Assembly: GCF_001590685.1 (NCBI RefSeq)
Contig: NZ_CP014616.1
Coordinates: forward strand, 208,501 to 272,500
Direction of reading: 5' to 3'
DNA: 64,000 bases
Source of the DNA: Sporosarcina psychrophila
GTDB lineage: Bacteria; Bacillota; Bacilli; Bacillales_A; Planococcaceae
Below the pieces are notes generated by a model, which was not told the DNA's origin, did no database searches, and worked only from the letters and a program-made list of their open reading frames with translations. Shown here in pieces: positions 51,958-60,536 of this stretch. The position numbers and the translations under genes were made by a program. Numbering within the stretch: position 1 is the first letter of the stretch; each line of letters begins with the position of its first letter.

Positions 51958-53769
51958 TTATACATAAGTAGAACGTAGATGACAGGCTAGGTGTATTTTC
52001 AAAGAGTCTTCATTGTCGTTTAAGTCGAGTTGCAGTACGTGTTCAATTTTTCGAATGCGCTGGTATAGTGTGTTGATGTGAATATGTAGTTTTTCAGCTG
52101 TTTTTGTAGCGGAACGGTTTGATTCAAAATAGGTCAGCAAGGTTTCTTCCAACTCGGACTTTTTTTCATGAGGGTAGGATAGGGGAAGAAAGACCTCATC
52201 GATAAATTGTTGGATTTCCCTGGGCGACTGATTTAAAAAGAGCTTGTTTAACCCAATGTTTTCGTAACGAATGATATCTAGCCGATTACGTGAGGTTAGG
52301 TATGTCAGTGTTTTGTTCGCTTCTTCGTAAATCTTTTTAATGGCGTGTAATCCTTTATAAGTCGAGCTAATGCCAGCGCGGAAAGAATGTTGATCCTTCG
52401 CATCCCACTCTTCTTTGACGACGTTGAACTTTTGTTGGAAGATCTTAAAGTGGCTGGATTCTGTTATAGAGGCGAAGAAGATGACTCGATTTTGTAACCC
52501 ATAAATCATTGTTTCAGTCTTGGGTAGTTCGTTTTTTAATTTCAGTACTAGATGGTGAATCTTGATTTCCAGTAGCTGCAAATCTGTGTAATTCGGTATT
52601 TCAAAAATCGCCATAAACCAATATGTGGAGGCGTTTAGACCGAACTCCTTTGCTAGTGTTTCAAGATGATCATCGTTTTTTGCGTTTAACAGCGCAAGGA
52701 ACTGTTCGTGCGTCTTTTTATAAAAGTATTCAGTGACGGTTTGATTTTTGATTAATTCCAAAGCTAATATGGAACTCCCTTGTTCGAGTGCAATTCGGTC
52801 TGACTCGGAAATTTCTTCGGTCACGTGAATCAGGAAACACCCAAGAAAAACAGGGCCATTATAAACAGGGTAGATATAATAGGTTTTTTCGGAAGGGTGA
52901 TTCGCTTTGAGGTGGATAGGTTTCCTTCTTGTTAAAAAGATTTTTTTCAGTTCAAATTGATCGAAATTAGGTATTTCATTAGGGTCATGTAAATAGAATT
53001 TGTCTTCAATGACGTTGAAAAAGGTAACGGGTGAATTGAGCATTAGGTTGAATTCATGGACGATTGCCTCGAGACCTTTATTCTCCAACGAAATAGTGGT
53101 CAATGTTTCATGCACTTTATGCCTTTTTTGAAGTTGAATATTTCGTTCTTCCAGCTGCGCACTTAACTGCGTAATTTTTTCGATTCGATTATTCGCTTCT
53201 GTAAAGTACTGAGCATTTTGAATGGCGATAGCGGCTTGTTCAGCAAACGCCTGCAGTAGGAGAAGATCATGTTCATCTAACACTTTTTTTCGATGCCATT
53301 GATGAGTAATCATGATGCCAATCCTTTTGTCTTCAATGGAAATGGGTACGCAAATAAGTGCTTCTGGGATGTTTGCGGATGAAATAATATGATGGAAGTT
53401 CGATTTTGAAACATGGTGATAATCCATTGCCTTGAGTATTTCTTCTTTGGAATTGAATATCAGTCCTAGCCCATCCTCGAATACAGTCCCTGTAATAGAT
53501 TCTCCTGGTTTCACTTTGAAATTGTAAATGTTGTCATTAAACCCAAGTGGTGCTTTTACTAGTAGCCGCTCTGTCCCCACGTCGTAAAGCATTAAATACC
53601 CTGCATCTGTAGCTGGAATCACTTTGAGTGCATTCCGCATGATTTCCCCCAAAACTTCGTCAAGGTCCAAACTGGAAGTGATTGAACGAATGCTGTCGAC
53701 TAAAACTGTCAGTTCGACATCCCTTAACTTCCCTTGTAATAAAGGATTAGTTGTCTTATCTGTTTTCAT
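51958..53769 (-). CDS. GAF/PucR-type transcriptional regulator
   Basis: A 603-residue regulator: N-terminal GAF domain (about 25-190), coiled segment (about 195-225), a CdaR/PucR-like middle (about 340-500) and a C-terminal PucR HTH (about 545-600; NRSATKTAEKLHIHINTLYQRI). PucR/CdaR regulators usually activate purine, ureide or sugar-acid genes. It is divergent from two membrane-protein genes and an M20 amidohydrolase across 230 bp, so it most likely controls that operon in response to its substrate. The ligand is unknown. Confidence 0.87.
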   Translation of the reverse strand: MKTDKTTNPLLQGKLRDVELTVLVDSIRSITSSLDLDEVLGEIMRNALKVIPATDAGYLMLYDVGTERLLVKAPLGFNDNIYNFKVKPGESITGTVFEDGLGLIFNSKEEILKAMDYHHVSKSNFHHIISSANIPEALICVPISIEDKRIGIMITHQWHRKKVLDEHDLLLLQAFAEQAAIAIQNAQYFTEANNRIEKITQLSAQLEERNIQLQKRHKVHETLTTISLENKGLEAIVHEFNLMLNSPVTFFNVIEDKFYLHDPNEIPNFDQFELKKIFLTRRKPIHLKANHPSEKTYYIYPVYNGPVFLGCFLIHVTEEISESDRIALEQGSSILALELIKNQTVTEYFYKKTHEQFLALLNAKNDDHLETLAKEFGLNASTYWFMAIFEIPNYTDLQLLEIKIHHLVLKLKNELPKTETMIYGLQNRVIFFASITESSHFKIFQQKFNVVKEEWDAKDQHSFRAGISSTYKGLHAIKKIYEEANKTLTYLTSRNRLDIIRYENIGLNKLFLNQSPREIQQFIDEVFLPLSYPHEKKSELEETLLTYFESNRSATKTAEKLHIHINTLYQRIRKIEHVLQLDLNDNEDSLKIHLACHLRSTYV

Positions 53770-53999
53770 CTCTTTTCTCCTTTCAGTGGTGTAGAAATAT
53801 CTATATAATTCACTAAAACAGTGTATGAATGAACATTGTTATCACACTAATTCCAGTGTATAGTAATGAACATAAATTGAAAAGAGTAAAAATTCTAACA
53901 ATGTGAGCGCTTTATTATTTACCCTATGAATTAGTTGTAATAAGAAAATAGTAACCGTATAAAATTGCCGGTGACAAAACGTAATGAGGAGGAAAGAAG

Positions 54000-54707
54000 A
54001 TGGAACAAGTTTTGAAAGTAGCAAACAGCTTCCCAATATGGATTATTGCGGCTCTCGTCATTGGTATTGTTATATTTCAAGCAGTTGTCTTCATCAGGCT
54101 TGCTTCAAAAACAGCTCCCTCTGTTGGACTGACAACTTTGGAGGTGAGGTCGGTCGTGCGGACGGGGGCAATCAGTTCGTTAGGGCCTTCTTTTGCAATT
54201 ATTATCGTCGCGATTTCCTTAATTACTTTCCTTGGAAATCCGGTTACACTCATGCGAATCGGTATCGTCGGCTCGGCACCAATCGAAACGGTCGGCGCGA
54301 GTCTAGGAGCACAGGCGGCCGGCTCGGAACTGGGTTCGTCGACATTTACTGAACAAGCATTCACGACTGCAGTTTGGGTCATGTGTCTTGGTGGAATGGG
54401 CTGGTTATTGGTTACTGCGTTATTCACGAAATCACTAGGTAAGTTTCAAGAGAAAATTTCGAGAAAAAATAGCAATGTTAGACTGTTGAGTATTGTTTCG
54501 ACTGCAGCAATGATAGGGGCTTTTGGTTATTTTGGTGCAGGGCAAATGATAAGAGGGATCAATGAGACGGTGGTATTTATAGCTGCATTTCTTGTCATGC
54601 CGGTTATCATATGGGCTTCTAATAAGTTTAAAATGAATTGGTTAAGAGAATGGTCTCTCGGATTAGTGATTGTTGTGGGGTTATCAATAGGACTGTTACT
54701 AACTTAA
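54000..54707 (+). CDS. DUF5058-type polytopic membrane protein
   Basis: A 235-residue protein with about six membrane helices (for example IWIIAALVIGIVIFQAVVFI near the N-terminus and LGLVIVVGLSIGLLLT at the end) and a conserved cytoplasmic-loop stretch SSLGPSFAIIIVAISL. I assign it to DUF5058, known only as membrane proteins next to amidohydrolases. GAGGAGG lies 7 nt before the ATG. It is the first of three co-directional genes (22 and 18 nt spacing), so it probably forms part of a transporter for the amidohydrolase substrate. Confidence 0.75.
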   Translation: MEQVLKVANSFPIWIIAALVIGIVIFQAVVFIRLASKTAPSVGLTTLEVRSVVRTGAISSLGPSFAIIIVAISLITFLGNPVTLMRIGIVGSAPIETVGASLGAQAAGSELGSSTFTEQAFTTAVWVMCLGGMGWLLVTALFTKSLGKFQEKISRKNSNVRLLSIVSTAAMIGAFGYFGAGQMIRGINETVVFIAAFLVMPVIIWASNKFKMNWLREWSLGLVIVVGLSIGLLLT

Positions 54708-54729
54708 CGAGGAAGGCAGGAGAAACGGT

Positions 54730-55461
54730 ATGACGATTATGAATGAAGGGGAAACTGAAGTGATGATGCAAGAGGATTTACGGACGGACGAGACAGATGC
54801 AACACTCGACTTTGCAACGTTTCATGCTAAATCACATTTTTGGGGACGCTTGACGATTTGGAGTGTTATCGTACTGACGTTGGCTTTGCCTCTCTATCTA
54901 TCGTTTGGTCTTGATTTTCATCCGGGATGGTCACCAATACTGTCCGGGTTCCTTGCTTATGCATCGATTATTGCGGTAGTGTGGTTTATTGAGCCAATTA
55001 GTTATTATCCGATTTTGGGTGTTTCGGGCACTTATCTTGCTTTTTTAACTGGCAATATAGGTAATATGTGTCTGCCAAGTGCATCAATTGCTCAAAGTGT
55101 AGTCGGTGCAGAACCTGGGACGAAAAAAGGGGAAGTAACAGCAACACTCGCTATAGCAGCCGCTTCCATCGTCAATACAGTCATTCTTGTGTTCGCGATT
55201 CTTTTCGGTTCATATCTGATTGCATTGTTGCCGGCAACATTGACAGCTAGCTTCCAGTTTGTCCTGCCAGCCATTTTTGGTGGGGTTATTGCTCAATTTG
55301 CCATTAAGAAACCGCTATGGGGCATCGTTGGATTGGCTTTTGGACTACTGGTTAACTTGGGCCCAGTGCCGGCTTCAATGAAAACGTTTCTTTGTATACT
55401 AGGAACAGTCGTTGCTTGTATACTTCTTGAGAAGTATACAAGCAAAAAGGCAGCAGAATAA
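54730..55461 (+). CDS. Polytopic membrane protein, probable transporter partner
   Basis: A 243-residue protein with a hydrophilic acidic N-terminus (about 35 residues) and about six membrane helices. A conserved-looking patch SYYPILGVSGTYLAFLTGNI and CLPSASIAQSVVGAEPGTKK lies between helices, followed by a sequence rich in small residues. I do not recognise a named family. It follows the DUF5058-type gene by 22 nt and precedes an M20 amidohydrolase, so the two membrane proteins likely act together in uptake. Confidence 0.7.
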   Translation: MTIMNEGETEVMMQEDLRTDETDATLDFATFHAKSHFWGRLTIWSVIVLTLALPLYLSFGLDFHPGWSPILSGFLAYASIIAVVWFIEPISYYPILGVSGTYLAFLTGNIGNMCLPSASIAQSVVGAEPGTKKGEVTATLAIAAASIVNTVILVFAILFGSYLIALLPATLTASFQFVLPAIFGGVIAQFAIKKPLWGIVGLAFGLLVNLGPVPASMKTFLCILGTVVACILLEKYTSKKAAE

Positions 55462-55479
55462 TAAAGGGGGCTACTAGTT

Positions 55480-56697
55480 ATGAGTCAACGAGTAGAAGAA
55501 GTAATTGAGACGAAAAAGGAATTAATGCAACTGCTAGAAAGTCGTAAAGACGAAATGATAGCAATTCGACGCTTTTTACATGAGAATCCGGAACTGTCTT
55601 TTAAAGAAGAAAAAACTGCACAATATATCGCTGACTTTTATAAAGGAAAAGATGTAGAAGTGCAGACGAATGTTGGCAATGGATATGGAATCATCGTAAC
55701 AATTAAAGGGGATAAGCCCGGTAAGACAATCGGACTCCGTGCTGACTTTGATGCGTTGCCGATTCATGAAGCGACAGATGTTCCGTTCAAATCGAAAAAT
55801 GACGGCGTGATGCATGCATGTGGACATGACGGGCATACCGCGTACATGTTAATTCTTGCGGATTGTCTCATTCAGATGAAATCATCGATTGCGGGTACAA
55901 TTAAAATTATTCACCAACATGCGGAGGAAACGCCGCCGGGTGGAGCAAAGAGTATTGTTGAATCAGGTGTGCTAGATGATTTGGATCTGGTTTTTGGGAC
56001 GCATTTATTCCCTTCGCATTCAACAGGTACGATTGGTTATCGCAGCGGCTTTGCAATGGCGGGGAGAACGTATTTTAAATTGGTGATTCAAGGAAGTGGC
56101 GGTCATGGATCATCCCCGCATCAGTCGAACGATCCGATTATTGCAGGTGCTCATTTTGTAACGGCAATCCAGACCATTGTCAGTAGGCGTTTAAATCCGT
56201 TTGAAATGGGTGTTGTTACAATCGGTTCATTTGACGGAAAAGGTTCGTTTAATGTTATCAAAGATAGCATAGAGCTTGAAGGTGATGTCCGGTATATGAA
56301 TGAGGATACCCAGCAGTTAATTTCCCGGGAAATTCATCGTATTGTTAGCGGCATTGAACTGGAGTTTGACGTCACGTGCGAGTTGACGTATACGGCTGAT
56401 TATCCGCCGCTTTATAATGACCCAGCGGTGACTGCAGAAGTTGTCTCCATTTTGAAAAAATCAGATGATCCCGATATCAAAGAAGTAGTGGAATTCCCCG
56501 TCTTTTCGGGGTCAGAAGACTTTGCGTATTACTTGGAAAAAGTTCCAGGCGTTTTCTTTAATATTGGTTGCAAACCTAAAGGCGTAGAAAGGGCGTTCAT
56601 GAATCATCACCCAAAATTTGATATTGATGAAGATGCCCTTCTGGTTTCAGCAAAATCTGTTGCTGAAGTAGTTTGTAGTTATTACGATATTGGTTAA
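55480..56697 (+). CDS. M20 family amidohydrolase
   Basis: A 405-residue M20D amidohydrolase: RRFLHENPELSF at the start, the Zn motifs RADFDALPI, MHACGHDGHTAYML and HAEETPPGG, GTHLFPSHSTG, a dimerisation insert (HGSSPHQSNDPI) and late SGSEDFAYYL with the last ligands. Family members hydrolyse N-acyl amino acids, IAA conjugates or peptides. AAGGGGG precedes the ATG. It is the third gene of the PucR-linked operon and ends at a terminator next to the 41-bp repeat array. Confidence 0.92.
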   Translation: MSQRVEEVIETKKELMQLLESRKDEMIAIRRFLHENPELSFKEEKTAQYIADFYKGKDVEVQTNVGNGYGIIVTIKGDKPGKTIGLRADFDALPIHEATDVPFKSKNDGVMHACGHDGHTAYMLILADCLIQMKSSIAGTIKIIHQHAEETPPGGAKSIVESGVLDDLDLVFGTHLFPSHSTGTIGYRSGFAMAGRTYFKLVIQGSGGHGSSPHQSNDPIIAGAHFVTAIQTIVSRRLNPFEMGVVTIGSFDGKGSFNVIKDSIELEGDVRYMNEDTQQLISREIHRIVSGIELEFDVTCELTYTADYPPLYNDPAVTAEVVSILKKSDDPDIKEVVEFPVFSGSEDFAYYLEKVPGVFFNIGCKPKGVERAFMNHHPKFDIDEDALLVSAKSVAEVVCSYYDIG

Positions 56698-56704
56698 TGA
56701 GACG

Positions 56705-56737
56705 AAAGCCGGCCTATTGAATAGGTCGGCTTTTTTG
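56705..56737 (+). terminator. Terminator of the first amidohydrolase operon
   Basis: AAAGCCGGCCTA / TAGGTCGGCTTT stem with a T6 tail. Confidence 0.9.
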
Positions 56738-56771
56738 TTTGGAAACTAGTTGATCTTTGGTGAAAGAATGG

Positions 56772-57785
56772 GCGATCATAACCCGGGTGCGTCCGAGCGT
56801 ATATATTGTGACCCGATCATAACCTCGGTGCGTCCGAGCGTATATGTTGTTAACCGAGCATAACCCGTGAGCGTCCGATCATATATGTTGTGACCCGATC
56901 ATAACCCGGGTGCGTCCGATCATATATGATGTGACCCGATCATAACCTGGGAGTGTCCGATCGTATATGATGTGACCCGATCATAACCTGGGAGCGTCCG
57001 ATCGTATATGATGTGACCCGATCATAACCCGCGGAGCGCCCGATCATATATGTTGTGACCCGAGCATAACCCTGGTGTATCTGATTGTATATGTTGTGAC
57101 TCGAGCATAACCTGGGAGCGTCCGATTGTATATGATGTTAACCGAGCATAACCCGCGAGCATCCGATCATATATGTTGTGACCCGAGCATAACCCGGTGC
57201 GTCCGATCATATATGTTGTTAACTGAGCATAACCCGCGAGCGCCCGATCATACATGTTGTAACCCTATCGTAACCTGGGAGCGTCCGATCATATATGTTG
57301 TGACCCGAGCATAACCCCGGAGCGTCCGATCATATATGATGTTAACCGAGCATAACCTGGGAGCGTCCGATCATATATGATGTGACCCGAGCGTAACCTC
57401 GGTGCATCCGATCATATATGTTGTGACCCGAGCATACCCCGGTGCATCCGATCATATATGTTGTGACCCGAGCATAACCCGGTGCGTCCGATCATATATG
57501 TTGTTAACTGAGCATAACCCGCGAGCGCCCGATATACATGTTGTAACCCTATCGTAACCTGGGAGCGTCCGATCATACATGTTGTAACCCTATCGTAACC
57601 TGGGAGCGTCCGATCATATATGTTGTGACCCGAGCATAACCCCGGAGCGTCCGATCATATATGATGTTAACCGAGCATAACCCGTGAGCGTCCGATCATA
57701 TAACAAGTGACCCGAGCATAACCCCCGCGCGCCCGATCATATAACAAGTGACCCGATCATATCCTCCGCACATCCGATCATATGC
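56772..57785. repeat. Tandem array of about 25 degenerate 41-bp units
   Basis: The unit is approximately GCGTCCGATCATATATGTTG followed by TGACCCGAGCATAACCCGGGA. I counted 25 occurrences of the TCCGA/CCCGA landmark between 56792 and 57772, spaced about 40-41 bp. Units vary at fixed places (GATC or GAGC; TTG or ATG; GTGAC or GTTAAC). A block of several units at about 57184-57360 recurs at about 57474-57690, indicating recent segmental duplication. There are no unique spacers between units. Open frames inside the array are by-products of the repeat. Confidence 0.95.
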
Positions 57786-57863
57786 CTTATAAAAACCGAA
57801 GTACGTCTAGGTATCTGTCAGTACTATTAAACGATTAGAACAGAAATAAGTAACTTCATCTCA

Positions 57864-57894
57864 AAAGCCGATCTTTCGAAAAGATCGGCTTTTG
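57864..57894. terminator. Terminator at the intron insertion site
   Basis: AAAAGCCGATCTTT / AAAGATCGGCTTTT hairpin. The group II intron begins 3-4 nt after it. Confidence 0.85.
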
Positions 57895-57897
57895 TAA

Positions 57898-59786
57898 GTG
57901 CGCCCAGCATGGGCGTAGTCTATAGGGTGCAAGTCCCGAACTGTGAAGGCAGAAGTAACAGTTAGCTTAACGCAAGGGTGTCCATGGCGACGTGGAATCT
58001 GAAGGGAGCGAGCGGCAAACCTCCGGTCTGAGGAACACGAACTTCATATAAGGCTGTGTATGATTGGGTGAGTTTGCTTAACAAAACAAAGCCCTTTCTG
58101 CCGAAGGTCATATGCAGTAAATGAAGCAGATAGGTGGAGGGAAAGACTACGTTCTTACCTGGGGAGGTCTGATTGAAACGCCGAGTACACTTGGTAACCT
58201 ACTCAGTGATGGGTAGCTGAACAATCAGAAGTCAGCAGAAGCCATAGTACCATTCGAACTCGAGCAGAATGGGAAGGGCTGAACAATTAAGAGAGAACAA
58301 CATCTTGGCATTCAGTAACCTGCGAAGAACACAGATAACCGATAAGGCATGCTTGAAGGAGGAAGTGGTGAATCCCATGGGGGACTTCGAGATGGTGGAG
58401 CAGAGCTGGCATAAGAAGAAGCGTTGTTCACGGAAAGAGGCGTAACCAATGTTGATGGAACGAATACTGTCGCGTGAAAATCTGCTTTCTGCCCTGAAAC
58501 GGGTAGAACGCAATAAAGGGAGCCATGGTGTAGATGAAATGCCCGTACAAAACCTACGAAAGCACATCTTGGAACACTGGGAATCCATGAAAATGGAACT
58601 TCTTGAGGGTACTTATAAGCCGCAACCTGTCCGCAGGGTCGAAATCCCGAAACCTGACGGTGGCGTGCGGTTATTAGGTATCCCTACCGTGACGGATCGT
58701 CTCATTCAGCAAGCCATTGCCCAAGTATTAACTACTTTGTATGATCCAACGTTTTCAGAACATAGCTATGGATTTCGACCAAAGCGAAGCGCCCGCGGCG
58801 CAATAAGGAAAGCGAAAGGATATATGCAGGAAGGTAATCGGTGGGTAATCGATATAGACTTGGAGAAATTCTTTGACAAAGTGAACCATGACAGGTTAAT
58901 GGGAACACTTTCGAAACGAATCGAAGACAAACGTCTGCTTAAGCTAATCCGTAACTATTTGAAATCAGGAATTATGATAAATGGTATCGTGACAACCAGT
59001 GAGGAAGGTACGCCGCAAGGTGGCCCACTCAGTCCATTACTTTCCAATATTGTTCTTGATGAACTAGACAAAGAATTGGAGGAAAGAGGACATAAATTTG
59101 TTCGATACGCTGACGACTGCAACATCTATGTGAAAACAAAGAAAGCAGGAAATCGAGTCATGGGTTCTGTCACTTCGTTTATTGAAGGAAGGCTTAAGTT
59201 GAAAGTTAACCTGAATAAATCTGCGGTAGACCGCCCTTGGAAGAGGAAGTTTCTTGGATTCAGCTTTACTTTACATAAAGAACCAAAGGTTCGGATTGCC
59301 AAAGAAAGTATGAAACGGATGAAGAATAAAATCCGAGAGATAACCTCTAGGAAGAAACCCTATCCGATGGATTATCGAATCAAGAAACTAAATCAATACC
59401 TTATGGGGTGGTGCGGTTATTTTGCATTGGCGGATACGCCAAGCGTTTTCAGAGCTTTCGATTCATGGATTAGAAGAAGACTTCGAATGTGTATGTGGAA
59501 AAACTGGAAGAAACCAAGTACAAAGGTGAGGAAGCTCATTGGATTAGGTGCGCCGAAAGATAAGGCATACGAATGGGGTAACTCGCGTAAAAGTTACTGG
59601 AGAATTTCTAAAAGTCCTGTATTACATAGAACCCTCGGAAACTCCTATTGGAGTTCCCAAGGGCTCAAAAGTCTACTATCACGTTACGAAATTTTGCGTC
59701 ATCAATCTTAATTGAACCGCCGTATACCGAACGGTATGTACGGTGGTGTGAGAGGTCGGGAGTTAATCACTCCCTCCTACTCGATT
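57898..59786 (+). mobile_element. Group II intron (IIC type) with RT/maturase
   Basis: The 5' end GTGCGCCCAGCATGGGCGTA and the following AGGGTGCAAGTCCCGAACTG are typical of bacterial group II intron domain I. The 3' end has a domain V-like hairpin (GAACCGCCGTATAC..GTACGGTGG, about 59714-59748), then domain VI (GGTCGGGAG..CTCCCTCCTA) and ends near CTACTCGATT at 59786. It encodes a 420-residue RT/maturase without an HNH domain and sits directly behind an intrinsic terminator, both features of class IIC introns. Ends are estimated to within a few bases. Confidence 0.9.
58449..59711 (+). CDS. ltrA: Group II intron reverse transcriptase/maturase
   Basis: A 420-residue intron-encoded protein. Reverse-transcriptase motifs run from GSHGVDEMPV through IPTVTDRLIQQAIAQVL, YGFRPKRSARGAI, VIDIDLEKFFD, GTPQGGPLSPLLSNI and the catalytic FVRYADD (about residue 220). 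The maturase X domain follows (KLNQYLMGWCGYF) and the chain ends without a DNA-binding/HNH endonuclease. It splices the intron RNA and reverse-transcribes it during mobility. It is intact and so potentially active. The ATG at 58449 lies in intron domain IV, as expected. Confidence 0.95.
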   Translation: MLMERILSRENLLSALKRVERNKGSHGVDEMPVQNLRKHILEHWESMKMELLEGTYKPQPVRRVEIPKPDGGVRLLGIPTVTDRLIQQAIAQVLTTLYDPTFSEHSYGFRPKRSARGAIRKAKGYMQEGNRWVIDIDLEKFFDKVNHDRLMGTLSKRIEDKRLLKLIRNYLKSGIMINGIVTTSEEGTPQGGPLSPLLSNIVLDELDKELEERGHKFVRYADDCNIYVKTKKAGNRVMGSVTSFIEGRLKLKVNLNKSAVDRPWKRKFLGFSFTLHKEPKVRIAKESMKRMKNKIREITSRKKPYPMDYRIKKLNQYLMGWCGYFALADTPSVFRAFDSWIRRRLRMCMWKNWKKPSTKVRKLIGLGAPKDKAYEWGNSRKSYWRISKSPVLHRTLGNSYWSSQGLKSLLSRYEILRHQS

Positions 59787-59790
59787 TAGC

Positions 59791-60333
59791 TTATTTAACT
59801 TTCTCCGGACGCGGCCAGATGAAGTACGAAATAGAAATGACAAAGTCAATCCCGAGCACGAGTGCCCATACTTTCAAAGTAGAGGATAGTGCTTCTGTCC
59901 TTGTTGGATCCCCAATGAAATAAATCATTGCGACAAGGAAAGAACCGCCGATAATATAAGCGAGCAGATGCTGCAATGTGCCCTTCATCGAGTGTCGAGC
60001 GTATTCAAATCCGGCTTTACGCACCGGTTTTGTGCCCGTTTTTTGAATGTAGTAACGAAACCGTTCATCAGCCCAGCGGATTATGCTTTTGCCGAACGCG
60101 ATAGAAGACCCGAGATAGATTGCCGCGATGGCGTGCACTTGTGTTGCGGTTGCCCCGTTGTATAGGTCAGTTGCTGTGACGATGAGTAATAGTAAATCGA
60201 TAACTGGTGTCAAAGCAAGGAAGAAAAAACCGAGCTTTTCGCGTTTGAAAATATAGCGGGTGATAAGTCCGAGAGCAATGACGACCCAGAAACCAATTTC
60301 GCACGCAACGATTGTCCAAGCAATGAAATTCAT
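59791..60333 (-). CDS. Small polytopic membrane protein of unknown function
   Basis: A 180-residue protein with about five membrane helices (WTIVACEIGFWVVIALGLIT at the N-terminus; LVLGIDFVISISYFIW at the end) and a basic middle loop (RWADERFRYYIQKTGTKPVR). I do not recognise the family. ATG at 60333 is chosen because AGAGGTG lies 5 nt upstream and the first helix starts there. The group II intron ends about 5 bp beyond its stop codon, so its own terminator is probably the one now split from it by the intron. Confidence 0.7.
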   Translation of the reverse strand: MNFIAWTIVACEIGFWVVIALGLITRYIFKREKLGFFFLALTPVIDLLLLIVTATDLYNGATATQVHAIAAIYLGSSIAFGKSIIRWADERFRYYIQKTGTKPVRKAGFEYARHSMKGTLQHLLAYIIGGSFLVAMIYFIGDPTRTEALSSTLKVWALVLGIDFVISISYFIWPRPEKVK

Positions 60334-60410
60334 AGGAACACCTCTTTTCAATCGAGTTGTAGTGAGTAGATTTATCATAGCACACCGATTATATGACTAA
60401 CTGCAACAAG

Positions 60411-60488
60411 ATTATCACCGCCGCGGAGTATATTGTCACCGACACAACTGTGTTTATCACCGGCATCGAGCGTGTTATCACCGACAAG
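60411..60488. repeat. Four-unit 21-bp tandem repeat
   Basis: ATCACCG or GTCACCG recurs at 60414, 60435, 60456 and 60477, exactly 21 bp apart, with partly conserved bases between (GAG/GTG and TT). It lies between the membrane-protein gene and the amidohydrolase terminator. It is distinct from the 41-bp array. Confidence 0.75.
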
Positions 60489-60497
60489 CACAAAAAA

Positions 60498-60524
60498 ACG
60501 GAAAAGCCAAATCGGCTTTTCCGT
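60498..60524 (-). terminator. Terminator of the second amidohydrolase operon
   Basis: On the minus strand GGAAAAGCC / GGCTTTTCC with a GTTTTTTT tail, 13 bp after the stop codon. Confidence 0.88.
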
Positions 60525-60536
60525 TCCTTCAATTAA

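Noticed and set aside
57022-57314. Open frames inside the 41-bp array (both strands)
   Set aside because: They arise from the repeat period, have no ribosome site, and encode only the repeated motif.
56772-57785. CRISPR array
   Set aside because: Units are contiguous and every base belongs to a repeat; there are no unique spacers, the period is about 41 bp and no cas genes are nearby.
58232-58588. 118-codon ORF antisense to the group II intron
   Set aside because: It overlaps intron structural RNA and the maturase start on the other strand and has no ribosome site.
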